A stretch of DNA of 64,000 nucleotides from Vanilla planifolia (Eukaryota; Streptophyta; Magnoliopsida; Asparagales; Orchidaceae), in the NCBI GenBank assembly GCA_023846275.1, contig CM043877.1, positions 14,305,107 through 14,369,106 of the forward strand. The letters are read 5' to 3'. The notes under the pieces are model-generated. The model saw only the letters and a list, made by a program, of their open reading frames with translations. It was not told the origin of the DNA and searched no databases. The position numbers were made by a program, and so were the translations under genes. Below, one piece after another: positions 48,711-64,000 of this stretch. Within the stretch, counting starts at the first letter, position 1. The number at the start of each line of letters is the position of its first letter.

Positions 48711-48944
48711 GGAATCCTACAAACAAAGACTCCATTTTAGTGCAAAGGTAAACAAAGAGATCAGCAAAGTAAAAGTCAGTTAATAAATTAGCTCAAATTC
48801 TCTCTTCTTTCCTTTAGAACAGTAATGCATTATAAAAGCTCAAAATAAGATCTTTCCCATCCATCAAAATGCAGGGAAATATGAGTTAAAAGGTTATGGA
48901 ATAGAATTTTGGTCTACTAGTGGGCTTTTATTTCATAACAATAC
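48711..48944 (-). repeat. Segment C: partial LTR-like copy related to segments A and B
   Basis: This resembles 43,050-43,285 and 52,650-52,895 (CCTACAAACAAAGA, AAGAGATCAGCAAAG, GGGCTTTTATTTCAT). It follows the RNase H of the second copia remnant, with a TGTATTGTTATGAAATAAAAG start at its high-coordinate edge. It is therefore probably the beginning of that element's 3' LTR, cut off where the other copia element abuts at 48,711. Confidence 0.6.
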
Positions 48945-51010
48945 ATGCATGCTTTTCTTGGGAAAGGTAAGCTAAAGATGTATTAGAAACGTGAAGCAGT
49001 CTATTGGAATTGCTTTAATAGATATATCTGCAATCTGAGTTGTAAAACATATTGAATGCAAATTACTACACGGGCTACCAACTTATGAATGAAATTATAG
49101 ACAATTTTAATGTGGTGAGTGTGAGCTCGCATGACTGGGTTGAAAGCCATATGTGCTTCTAAGCTGCTATCACATAATAATGTGTGAAAAGTAATATGAA
49201 TTTCTCATGGTAGAAAGCAAAGGCAACGAATCTCAACTATAATAGAATACACGCCATTGTATTCTGCCTCTGATTTTTCTAGAAAGACTTATCTATGCAG
49301 ACAAGGACACCAAGTTGTTGCCAATGTACACACAAGTGCCATGGGTTATTCGTTGATTGAATCCCACAGCATAGAAATATTAGTTGAAGGTGTAAAGACT
49401 ACCATTAGAGGTAGTTCCTTTGAGATATTTAAATATCCCCTTGACTAGTTGTAATGTAAGGTTCTAGGACTATGGAGATACTTGCATAATTATTTATTGC
49501 ATAACATATGTCAGGCGTGTAATTGTTAAGTATTTTAGTGCACTCACCATCCTATAACAATTTTGTTCCTTCTAAAAAAATTTTAATACATCATTTGTAG
49601 TTCTCCAAACGATATCTAAATAATAGGTGTAAGGTATAGCTTCATTGAGTTATGAGCCACAATGCCAAAAAAAAAATAGACCACCCAAATCTCTGTAGTT
49701 AAATTGACTGCATAAAGTTGCAATGAAAGTTATTAACTGTGTATTATTTGATTTAGTTGCAACTAAATCATCAATGTATATTAATGCAAAGATTGACATA
49801 TTAGAAGTATGTTTTGCAAAGGTGAATTTGAAAGGTTATTTTGAAATCCTGCTTTAACAAGTTAATAATATAGTGATTTATATGTATGTTTGGTAAAGGT
49901 GAATTTGAGAGGCTATTTTGAAATCCTACTTTAATAAGTAAATAATGTAGTTATTTATATCAAGCTCTTGGAAATTGATTTAGTCCATAGAATACAATTT
50001 GTAGTAATCATTATATGTGTGGGATACTATTTTTCTATAAGCCTAGGTGATTGTTGCATATAAATTATATTGTCAAGATATCCATTTAGAAACATTTTGT
50101 GGACATCAAGTTGCTTTGTTATCCAACCTTTAGCCATAGCTACAACAATTATTGTTCACATGGTTGTAGGTTTAGCAAAAAAGACTACATGCTTGTCAAA
50201 AATCAAAGGACTTCTTATTGATGGGAACTCGTAACAACTAAATGTGCCTTATACCATTCAATTGAGCCATCATATTATTGTTTGACTTTGAAGACCCATT
50301 TATAATCAACTATATTCATACGATGTGTGTATTAGACAAGCACCCTTGTATTATTTGACATGAGTGAGTCATACTTTTAACACACGGTCATCATGTTTAT
50401 AGGCTTGAGTATATGAATCTGGCTCAGACAAAGTGGGGTAAATGATAGAGGAAAGTAGTGCTTGTGGAAGTGAATTTGGGACTCAACATTGTAGTTTGCA
50501 ATGCATAGTCTTGAAGTTACAAGGAAAATTACTTAGATGACATGATTTGTGGAGAGTAAGATGTGTGGAGTTAGAGGTAAAAGCTGTTAAGGGTGAAGGT
50601 ATAGAAGGAAAGTGAGGTTGCATAAAAGCTGTTAAAGGTGAAGGTATAGAAGAAAAGTGAGGTTGCGTTGAAGGGGTAGAAGAAATTGTGGTTGATGTAA
50701 TTCTAGGTGTTGTAGAGGAATACATTGGAGTTGGAATATGTTAAATAAGAGATAGATCAAAGAATTTGAATGAAGGAATGTTTCGGGTAGTATGGAGAAA
50801 GATGGCTGTGGAAAAAAAGGGAATGCTTGCTCATGAAATGTAGCTTTACTTGAAATATAAATTTGTTTGAAATCTAAATTATCTATAGCTGTTGTGGCTA
50901 GTATCACAGTATCAATTTATTAGTATGATGCTAAGGTAACATTGGAAAACATAGACATCCATAGATTGCTATAGTTAGGCCTTCAAACAAAGAATGTTGG
51001 AAAGAAGATG
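48945..51010 (-). pseudogene. Ty1/copia pol remnant: integrase end, reverse transcriptase, RNase H
   Basis: Reading leftward: the integrase C-terminal part (WMSMFSNV, IYISSKATFHEQAFPF, about 51,010-50,820), then a Ser/Pro-rich linker. Reverse transcriptase follows from about 50,390, with YKWVFKVK, the DGSIEWYKAHLV word and KQLDVHKMFLNGYLDNIIYM through frame changes. RNase H is at 49,450-48,970 (RYLKGT, YIGNNLVS, KSEAEYNGV, NPVMRAHTHHIKI). Stops and frameshifts are frequent; the catalytic YVDD box could not be read. It has the same orientation as, but is a different element from, the copia remnant at 46,771-48,710. Confidence 0.85.
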
Positions 51011-51112
51011 ATTATTTAAGAAAGCTGTTGTAGCAAATACAATAGTTAGGCCTTCAAACAAAGAATGCTGGAAAGAAGATGATTATTTAAGAAAGTTGTT
51101 GTAGCAAATACA
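50971..51112. repeat. 71-bp direct tandem duplication
   Basis: ATAGTTAGGCCTTCAAACAA starts at 50,971 and again at 51,042, followed by the same sequence through TTGTAGCAAATACAA in each unit, with two or so differences. It overlaps the integrase end of the copia remnant, so it arose after or during its decay. Confidence 0.9.
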
Positions 51113-52107
51113 ACGAGCTAGAAGCTCATTTGGAAACCCAACTAATGAAAGACACTCTCCTAATTCAACAAAGTTTCTATGTTTATGTTTGTCTATATCA
51201 TTTTGTGCAGTAGAGTATAGATAGAATAGTCTTTGTTGAACGTTACGTTGAGTAAAAAAATGATTAAATTATTTATTATAAATTTATTATTATTATCCTA
51301 CTGAATAAATAAATTTTTTAAGAAAAAGTATTTTCCAACAGGGGTTTATATTGAATAAATATTGTATAGAAGATACTGCATGACTGCCAATTAATGTGCT
51401 TCACCCAAAGGGCACAGATAAAAGCAACTAATGACAAGTTACTTGTGTTAAGGGTATAATTGTGAAAAGGGTTTATGAAATATAATAGAAAAATGAGTAA
51501 ATGGTTTGCAATTTTTCAATTGATATTATACATATGATGATTGACATGTACAATCTTTCTAATAAGATTATCCTTCACAATAAGGCCATCAATATTCAAA
51601 AGAAAAAACACGTTTATCTCTATGAGAAACTTGTCTTACATATAGCTAAAAGATTCATTTTGAACTATGGAACACAAAATGCTATGCATAATTAAAGGGC
51701 TACGCATACCATGGATAATAGCATTTTCAATATGAGTAATACATAATGAAGAACCATTGCCCCTCATAGGGCTATATTGACTATTTGGTAGTTTTCATAC
51801 GTTTGGTCCTAATTTGAACTTTGGACATTATTGAGGTCAATAAATGATAGCTGATATTGTATGGTGCTTGTTGCATAAGCAAAGTTATTGTGTTGTGTCA
51901 CACTCGAGTTGTTTAATCAACCCTATTACATGTATATTAAGTAGTTTGGTGTGAGATAGGAGTAGGTAATAGATATAGATTTTAATGAAGAGTAATAGCT
52001 TAGCAACTTGTATAAGGAAGTGTAGCATAGAAATTAACATTGAGACCTTAACCATAGCTATGGCCATGAACATGATGCCTTTTTTAATAGAAGGCACTAA
52101 GAGGTCT
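51113..52107. other. AT-rich DNA, possibly upstream copia sequence
   Basis: In minus orientation this would correspond to the integrase core and gag of the copia remnant, but I could not read conserved motifs. The 84-codon minus frame at 51,885-52,139 has no recognised match. GAGAGGTCTATCATCATCTGCAAT occurs as a short direct repeat near 52,100. Confidence 0.4.
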
Positions 52108-54472
52108 ATCATCATCTGCAATGAGAGGTCTATCATCATTCAAAGGCTGGTAAGACATTTTATTTTAATGGGATGATTCTTTTCCAAGGATCTCGACTGG
52201 TCATGTAAAGAGTGGATATGGACCTATGAGATGGGAGAAAGTCACTTTTAAAGTAGGTACCAAGCTTCAGAGGCAATGGTGCTGGATAACAAAAGGGAAT
52301 GAATAGATGAAGCTGCAGTGGAGCTGAGGACAAGGCTATGTCTTTCCATAAGGTACAAGTAAGAGTAAGGTTTCTAATAAGAACGGTTGGAGAGTGTAAG
52401 GGGTTGTTTGGACAAATAACATGTAATAAGTCATGCATGAGTAGCACTTCCTCAAACTATGATTTCTATTAATAGATAGGTAATGCAGTCCATTAGCATG
52501 GGGAAATGATGGGAGATGTTAAAAGAAGTGGAAGGAGAGAAGAAGAGTAAGTTAAAGAGTACAATAAAGAGTGAAGTGGTATCTTGTAACATTTGATACA
52601 TGTAATGCTTCCCTGCAACCTCCAGGTTAATCTCCTACCTGTAAGAGTTAGGAAGAAAGCCTACAAACAAAGATTCTAATGTAGTGCAAAAGGCAAACAA
52701 AGAGGTCAGCAAAGAGTCCAGTATGAGAGAAGCCCTAAATCTGTCTTTTGTCACTTCGAGTAGCAAATGATACAATGCTTTACAAAGTCTTAAAGCAACA
52801 TCCCAACCATCCATCAAAATTAAGAGAGAAGTAAAGTACAGCAAATAAAATATGGGATGGGCTTTTATTTCATAGCACGATACATAAGAGAATACCCACC
52901 ATTGCACATATCTCGCATAACAATCTCTAGGTGAGTGACTCCTACCCTCATTAGTCTTATGATATTACAAATTTAGTAGTTTTTGCTAGTTTTGTCCCAA
53001 ACCACAACTTATTAGAGGATTGATTACTTTTGTTTAGTCTATCTTGATACTGCTCTTGGAATTGAGGTACTGTCTGTTTATTCCAAATCAATCGCAACTT
53101 TTTTTCTCTCAAATGTTATGAAAAGCACTTTAGACTGGTTCCAACATTTTTAGATTGAGAATATTGCCTTCATATCACACATGAAACTATTCATCTTCAT
53201 GTTCCTTCCACTTTAAAGCTTCTTGATAACTTTTTGCTTGATAAAATCTGTTTAAGGCAAGTACCCTAGGATTCTATCTGCTCTCATCATTTATGAAAAT
53301 TCATAAAAGTATACAATGCAAAATCTTATTTTATGAGACATTCAACTCCATGCAAAACAGGAATTTAAACCAATGATGCTTGATTTTGTTGATTTAGGAA
53401 TTACATCTACGACAACTTAGCACAATTCCAAGTTCTTTATATTTATATTCTTCAAATGGATTGTTTCATGCTTACCCGTGAGTTAATTTAACAATATTTG
53501 TTTGGTGTTATTCATCTTTCATTTTCAGCTAAATATTAAGGTTAAACCTCAAAATTTCATCAGGATAGGGTAACCCAGAAACTATCTTCAAGAGGGAAGT
53601 ATGTTTCAGTCAAATTGGGCTGATTCATGTGGTCTCTTTTGACCAGGTCTTTTCATCCACATTGATCTTCAAGAGGGAAGTATGTTTTGCCCTTATGTTG
53701 GTATAAGCAGTGTACAACGCCATGAGAAGAGATGAACGAATGAAATACATCTTATGATTATGAAGAAAATTCATGTATAGTAAAGTTCTGTTGTACTACA
53801 TTGCTGTAAACATTCTAGAAATAGCTCAGCTCATATTCTACTTTTAGTTATATTTTGAATTATTTATAGTAATCTTAGCTATTGAATACACATGATCACA
53901 TGAATTCATCAGCTTTGTTTCTTACAGCAATAATGATCTGAACGAAGTGAGGTTAATGAGCTGGGAACTTATGGTCAAAACTTGATGTTAAATATAAAGC
54001 ACATTTTTGAAGATAAAATTGTCTTCGAAATTTTTTTGAAAGACAGAATAAATGTTATAATAATTATAAACAAAAAATTATAGTTCAAATTTTTTAAATT
54101 TTTGTAAAATTTGAAATATTTCATTATTAGGAGTAAAAACATAATTCTATTATGTTAGAACACGATTTATTGAATTCAGGTTTCAACAATTCATTTTCTC
54201 TGAGTCGATCTCCCTTACAAAAACTGCAACAACTAGTGGCTAAATATTTGACTGCTTGATTGTTGCAGGTTGGAATAGAACATTAGACTGAAGGATCCTT
54301 GGGGAATTAAAAGGCATGTCCAAGGAAATGAATAGGTACAATCTTATTAGTCATCTGACTAGGTTTTACTTTGGATATATTAAGTCTAATACATTCGAAT
54401 ACAATTTGAACAAAAAAAATAAAACAAAAGTTGAATATGTATTAAGGATAACTTGGGAGGAATGTTTTATTA
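52108..54472 (+). repeat. Duplicated segment B (without the solo LTR)
   Basis: This is the direct-orientation partner of segment A. It lacks the 1,858-bp solo LTR and so preserves the empty target site near 53,775-53,785. It differs from A by scattered substitutions and small indels, including changes around 53,640-53,690. The last part has a 71-codon frame at 54,316 whose first ~45 residues are also present in A; no family is recognised. Confidence 0.85.
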
Positions 54473-58918
<4,446 letters not shown>

Positions 58919-58946
58919 TATGTGTGTGTGTGTGTGTGTATGTGTG
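58919..58946. repeat. TG microsatellite at the inner edge of a U flank
   Basis: A short TG run with one interruption occupies the same relative position as the CA repeats bordering the spacer of palindrome 1. Confidence 0.9.
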
Positions 58947-61745
58947 AACGTGTATAAATAAAATATAATTTTTATCATATCATTTTTGGTTAATATCTAA
59001 AAAGAGAATAATTCTTCTTAAAAGTTAACTCTAATTATAAGCTCTCCTCTTTAATATCCTTAATCTTATCATGATTTTTCACCACTAATGGCACGATCAA
59101 GTTAGATAAATTTAAAGCATATGAAATTATATTATTGTTATTAATACCATTAACATGGTATTTGCTTTCTAATCATTCTTTTTGCACTTTTGCCTCTTCT
59201 TTGGGATATAATTTCATAAAAATATCTCTTTGTATGTCAACTTGCAATAATAGCATATAAAAGCTTTATAAGTATTAAAAGGTAACTTTAAATTTTTTTT
59301 TGTTTATTACAATAATGACATCTCGTCTCAACTATGATTCTTCTCAATAGAAATTACAAAAAGTGATTGTGTAAGAAAAATATCTAAAGCAATTGAAGAT
59401 GAATTTATGATGCACATAAAATAAGATTAGTTATAGTACAAAAAAATAAAAATTAAGTTTAAGTTATCTTTACTAGATTAATAAATCATACATCAATAAA
59501 CAATATTTTTTTGAACTTTTAAGCCTTTCTAACGTCAATTTAGGTGACCAGGAAATCCACTTTTATAGGTGCTAAAAGATGAAAGTGCTACTTTTAAGAA
59601 AGATATATCTCATTTCAAATTCAAGATATGAAATTTTTTAAATTTAGGAAACTAGAATCATTAATGTATCTTTGAACTTTTTTTATTTCTTTATTTTTGA
59701 AATTAAGCTTGAATGAAATTTATTAGAATTTGTATGTTAAAATTTGAATTAGTTTAAAATTAAGTTTGATTATCTTTTGTTTTATTTGTTTTATTTTTTG
59801 TATATCTTTATATTTTATGGAGATAAATCTCAATTTATAAAAATTAGTAAAATTTTGCATAAATTATATGAATGATAATAGTTTTTGATTAAAAAAAATA
59901 AGAAATAATTTTTTTGATGAAAGTAGTGGTGTTTAAAGGAAGGCACAAACGACCAACCTATCTTCTCTCTTTAAAAGGACGTAAGAGATCCAAATTTCTT
60001 TACTCTTATGGTTAAACCCTTCCAATTATGTCCTTGTTACTCTCTTTTATTTCTCCTTCATCTTTTACTAACCTTTAGCCCCCATTCTTTTTATTATCAA
60101 ATCCTTATACTCTTTAATCCAATCAATAACTTAAACTCATCAAAGACCTTTTTCCCTTAATTGAATTCCCTTTCTTTTATCTCTTCTCATGATTTTGGCA
60201 TTATCAACTATAATATAAGCTTAACAATCTCAACAATATATTTAAACATCAACAACTTATTATCTTTAGTCTATAATCTTCATTGATTAACTTTTCATCT
60301 TCAATCATTGTTATTGATTTTTTTAGAATTCAAAACCTAAACATCTTTTTAAACTATTATGATAATTACATACTTCAAAATTCTCTTAACTTAATCCAAA
60401 TTTCAAACCTAGAATTTTTGTTCCTTTTATAATCACATGCCCAAAAGCCTTTTAGAATATTTTTTCTAACAATCTTCAAATTTATTTCTCATCAATATAC
60501 TTATTTGAAAAAGTCATTAAACTCTTCTAAAAGCTTACAAAATATCTCCTAATCTTTCAAGGCACAATCCTCTCATATTAAGAATCTATTTGATAGCATA
60601 AGATATTAAATTAGAGTTAATTTAACATAATAATCCTTATATTAATAAGGTTAGAAGTGAAATTATGTTTGGCTAATATCCTAAATTAAGTTGTGTTAAA
60701 ATGATTTTATGATTAGTATTATCTTAGATTATATTAAGTTCAAATGAAATTGTATTTGTTATATATCATATGTTTAGAATAAATTATTGTTTACAACTAA
60801 ATTTTGTTTCAATAATTTTATTTATTTATGTTAGAAAAATTTTTAACATTTTTTTAAATATAGGATTGGTTGTCCCAAGTTATATTTGATACAACTATTA
60901 TTAAATATGAAATTAATCTATTAAAAATAAATTTAAAATATGTTAAAATATATATATTTATTAAATATGTTATAAATAAATGTTTAATAAAATTAATGAT
61001 AATATAAAACAATAAAAAAATTACTTTTTAAATAACAAGATGAAATAAATTTTATCTTTATAACTTTTAAAGGAGGTAAAGCTCAACTTATGAATTTTAT
61101 TATCGTTCTTTATGTTTTTCGCCAACACAAATATTACTCCTAATTTGAATAAAGTCGTTTTTTTTGTTTCAAATGGATGACCCTCTTACAAGCTCCTATA
61201 GAAGACCTAGTACCTTAAGATAAGCCATGTGATGTTCGTCAAGATTTCCAAGCTCCACCTGCATGTAGGAGGCAAAGTGAGTGCACGACGTCATTCCTCT
61301 TATTCACTCTCAATACAAAGGACATTGTCGATTGCTTGCCATGTAAGCACTTCTTAAGATTGTAGATGAAGAGCCATAATTCGAGTTCATCTTCATTTAA
61401 TCCTAGTAGCAAGAATAAGCATTTGGGCAAGTCTTTCTAATAGGTACTACCCTCAACATATTGCACTCGATGAGTGTATATTGACCTCGATGTAAGAGTT
61501 GTCTTTTTTTGAGTTTTTTTATTACAATAACCTTTGTTGTAGGTTATAAAATAAGAAATCATATAAGAAAGAGATCTAAAAATTCACATAATAGAAGGTA
61601 ATAAAGAGAAGAATAAAATTAAAAATAGTAATACTTATACTAAGTTATGGGTTAAAAAAATAATAATTTTTTGGATTAAATAATGTTTAACAGCAAAATT
61701 ATAATTAAATAACTTAACCTTTTTTTGAAAGACAATTTGAACTTT
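58947..61745 (+). repeat. U flank of RNR2 unit P5
   Basis: This is a direct-orientation relative of 7,807-9,800 and an inverted relative of the left arm 4,451-7,180. Landmarks: ATAAAATATAATTTTTATCATATC near the start, the 60,570-60,660 stretch, and the GC-richer block at 61,165-61,440. Unlike P1 and the stubs, the promoter and leader part is missing. The flank is joined directly to RNR2 codons near 61,745. Confidence 0.85.
61165..61440. repeat. GC-richer conserved block in U flank (copy 3 of 3)
   Basis: This corresponds to 9,310-9,570 in the same orientation. The minus strand has a 63-codon frame (61,239-61,430) with LGLNEDELELWL, YNLKKCLHGKQSTMS and RVNKRNDVVHSLCL, parallel to the other copies. 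The family is unknown. Confidence 0.5.
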
Positions 61746-62761
61746 TAATCTCAAAAATTTCACTAGCTTCAGTCGGCCATCATGAGGAGTATGATGAGTC
61801 ACTCCTTGCTCGCAATCATGACAACTTGTGCGTGTTCCCGATCATTTTCCACAGATCTGGGAGATGTACAAGAAAGCCGAAAGCCGAGGCCTCCTTCTGG
61901 ACCACGAAGGAGGTCGACCTCTCGCAAGACCTCCGCCACTGGGAGCATACCCTTACCTCAGAGGAGCGCCACTTTGTCACCCCGTCCTCGCCTTATTCGC
62001 TGCCTCGGATGACATCGTTCTCGACAATCTCGCATAGCGCTTCATGTGCGAAGCACAGCTTCCTGAGGCCCAGGCTTTCTACGGATTCCAAATCGCCATC
62101 TAGGACATTCACTCGGAGATGTACAGCCTCCTCCTTGAGACATACATCAAGGAAATCCTGTTTTTTTTGCGCAACCGAGATGGTCCCATGTGTCGCGCGT
62201 AAGGCTGAGTGGGCGCTTTAATGGATCGACGCATCTAAAACGTTCGCGAAGGGCCTTCTTGCCTTTGCCTGCATCGAGGGAATCTTCTTCTCCTGTAGCA
62301 TCTACGTAATATTCTGGCTCAAGAAGCGTGGGCTTATTCCCGGACCCACGTTTTCCAACGAGCTGATCTCTCAGGACGAAGGCCTTCACTATGATTTCTC
62401 CTGTCTCTTGTACAGCCTTCTTAAAGCCAAGCTCTCCGAGGAAAGAGTTTGAGAGATTGTCTCTGATGCTATTGGCATTGAAAACAAATTCATTTGTGAT
62501 GCCCTTCCCTACGCCCTTGATTGAATGAACTTGTTCTGATGAGTCATTACAACGAGTTTGTTGCTGATCGACTTCTTGGGGCATTGAATTACAGTGAGAT
62601 ATACGATGCTTCGAATCCCTTCGATTGGATGGAGCTCATCTCGCTCTAGGGAAAGACCAACTTCTTTGAGAAGAGGGTCGGTGAGTATCAGAAATGTCCC
62701 AGTTATGTCAAGCTTGAACAGCAATGGCTCCATACATGAGTTTTTCAAGGATTATTTTTGA
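61746..62761 (+). pseudogene. RNR2: RNR2 small subunit pseudogene P5, 5'-truncated
   Basis: It lacks the start codon, leader and TATA box but otherwise runs to the C-terminus. Landmarks in order through frame changes: HHEEYDESLLA, EMYKKAE, VDLSQDLRHWEHTL, the FAASDDIVLDNLA block, DIHSEMYSLLLETYIK (radical tyrosine region, with the preceding ligand Glu read as Asp after a stop), [41 protein letters not shown] and a C-terminal EFFKDYF. In-frame stops, a duplicated AESR-like codon run near 61,880 and several 1-2 base indels make it non-functional. It retains more codon-level similarity to living R2 proteins than P1 in the central helices. Confidence 0.93.
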
Positions 62762-63140
62762 AGAAAATTAGTCTTTCTATTGCGTTGATTCTGATATAAG
62801 GTATGAGTTTGTTCTGTTTGTGGTGACTTATGTATTGCTTCTTATGTTGTGAAATTCTACAATTTAAAGTGTTTGATGAAATACTTAATTTATTATAATC
62901 GTTAAGTGAGCTTCCGAGAATTTGAATCAAATGATTGAGGTCCACTTGTTTCATGCAATTAATAACTAACACACATGAAAGCTTCATTGTTTTTCATAAT
63001 TACATAATTTGTATAATCATTGCTTTGATTTTATTACATGTTTTTTATGCTCATATGTTTTTGCATGATTATAAAATAAATGTGATATTCTTGTTATTAC
63101 TCTTTGTTATTATAGATTACCCCTATATTTCATTATGCTA
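62762..63140 (+). repeat. 3' flank of P5
   Basis: The first ~230 bases match the 3' flanks of P1, P2 and P3. The antisense 80-codon frame at 62,745-62,987 parallels the frames at 21,914 and 33,875, showing the flank is conserved, not that it codes. The rest up to 63,140 is specific to this copy. Confidence 0.8.
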
Positions 63141-63422
63141 AGCTTGAATGGCAATGGTGTTATCCATGAGTTTCGCAAGGATGACGATTTTTTAAGAATA
63201 TTAATCTTTCTATTGCGTTAATTCTAATATAAGACAGGAGTTGGTTCTGTTTGGATGACTTATGTATTGGTTCTTATGTTGTGAAATTGTACACCTCTAG
63301 GAGTTTGATAAAATTCTTAACTCATTATAACCAGTAGATGGGTTTTTAAGAATTTGAATCAAATGATTAAGGTCCACTTGTTTCGTACAATTAACAAGTA
63401 AAACATATGAAAGCTTCATCAT
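63141..63422 (+). repeat. RNR2: Second copy of the RNR2 tail and 3' flank
   Basis: AAGCTTGAATGGCAATGG and the following ~280 bases repeat the sequence from 62,714 to about 62,990. The repeat includes the last codons of RNR2 (EFRKDDDF-like ending) and the flank to the ATATGAAAGCTTCAT motif. The tail is thus present twice in tandem about 430 bases apart. The second copy is closer to the P1 flank in its continuation. Confidence 0.85.
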
Positions 63423-64000
63423 TTAGCTATGCTCTGTACTAGCAAAGTTGCTTCTTATATCTTATCATCTTTTTGACATATTTCAATGCTATTGCAAAGT
63501 ATTAAGGCATCAATATCAACAAAAACTTCAAAAAAATGTTGTAGCAAAACTTATTTGTTATGATTTTTTTAGATAATGTTTGATTGGAATGTCATATATG
63601 TGGTGTTGATAGATGATAATATAAATTAGATGTACTATTCATTAAAAAAATTTATGTTGAAAAAATTTTAAAGCAACTTTTAGTCATAACATGTGTGATG
63701 GAAGTTTTAATCTATTTTTGAATATTTTAATTGATGGGTTTGACTTATCATTTGATTTTGTATTTTTGTTCATTAATTATTATTAAGACACCTTCAATCA
63801 GATTTATAAGCATAGCTAAAAATCTCTACTAGTGGTGTGTTCTATTACGAGTCTTATTTCAAAAAAATTCTTATTGATAGATCTTGAAGGATTGTTATTA
63901 TTTTGTGTATTTTTTTGTTTCATTCTAATGTTTCTTTGGAATGAAGAACATTACCCTTTTTTAAGTTGATGTGTAGATCTCTTATTAGCTTAGTTTGCAA
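63423..64000 (+). repeat. D flank of P5, continuing past the window
   Basis: Direct match to about 12,770-13,350, including GTTTGATTGGAATGTCATAT, GATAGATGATAATATAA and TAAGTTGATGTGTAGATCTCTTAT. The window ends within it. Confidence 0.85.

Overview
The window is plant nuclear DNA, very AT-rich and packed with repeats. It is most likely from a eudicot angiosperm; a woody species such as grapevine is possible but cannot be shown from sequence alone. The evidence is the mix of degenerate Ty1/copia and Ty3/gypsy polyprotein remnants, a copia LTR with a primer-binding site complementary to initiator tRNA-Met, an exon of an SBP-box (SPL) transcription factor, and repeated copies of the plant small subunit of ribonucleotide reductase (RNR2/TSO2 type). 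I found no intact protein-coding gene. Every recognisable coding sequence is truncated, frameshifted or stopped, so this reads as a gene-poor heterochromatic or intergenic tract.

The main architecture is a family of inverted RNR2 units. Each unit can be described as U (upstream flank with TATA box and 5' leader), the RNR2 body, and D (downstream flank). From left to right: gypsy/copia debris (2.0-4.45 kb); U reversed (4.45-7.18); a CA/CACGCA simple repeat at the hairpin centre; U forward (7.8-10.38); RNR2 pseudogene P1 on + (11.53-12.55); D forward to a hairpin centre near 15.85; D reversed, broken by insertions, to 22.14; P2 on - (22.14-22.65); U reversed then U forward (22.65-24.37); and a 5' stub of RNR2 on + (24.37-24.48) fused to a gypsy pol remnant. 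RNR2 copies therefore alternate head-to-head and tail-to-tail. A further unit (U, P5, D, all +) fills 58.9-64.0 kb and runs off the end.

A 5.17 kb block (22,208-27,380) recurs almost identically at 34,394-39,571. It carries most of P2/P3, the U palindrome, the RNR2 stub and the gypsy fragment. Between the two copies lie a degenerate SPL first exon (28.03-28.36 kb, -), a pair of ~0.95 kb tandem repeats (28.72-30.65) and ~3.2 kb without recognisable content.

The region 39.6-54.5 kb is a nest of retroelements. It holds another gypsy piece; a 21-bp minisatellite; a duplicated segment (A, 42.5-46.8; B, 52.1-54.5) of which copy A carries a 1,858-bp solo LTR flanked by a 5-bp target-site duplication; a 3'-truncated copia element with LTR, PBS, gag, zinc knuckle and protease (46.77-48.71, -); and a second copia remnant with integrase end, reverse transcriptase and RNase H (48.94-51.01, -). 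The window opens inside another copy of the solo-LTR family (1-688). The stretch 54.5-58.9 kb holds only a 157-bp TA repeat and unassigned AT-rich DNA.
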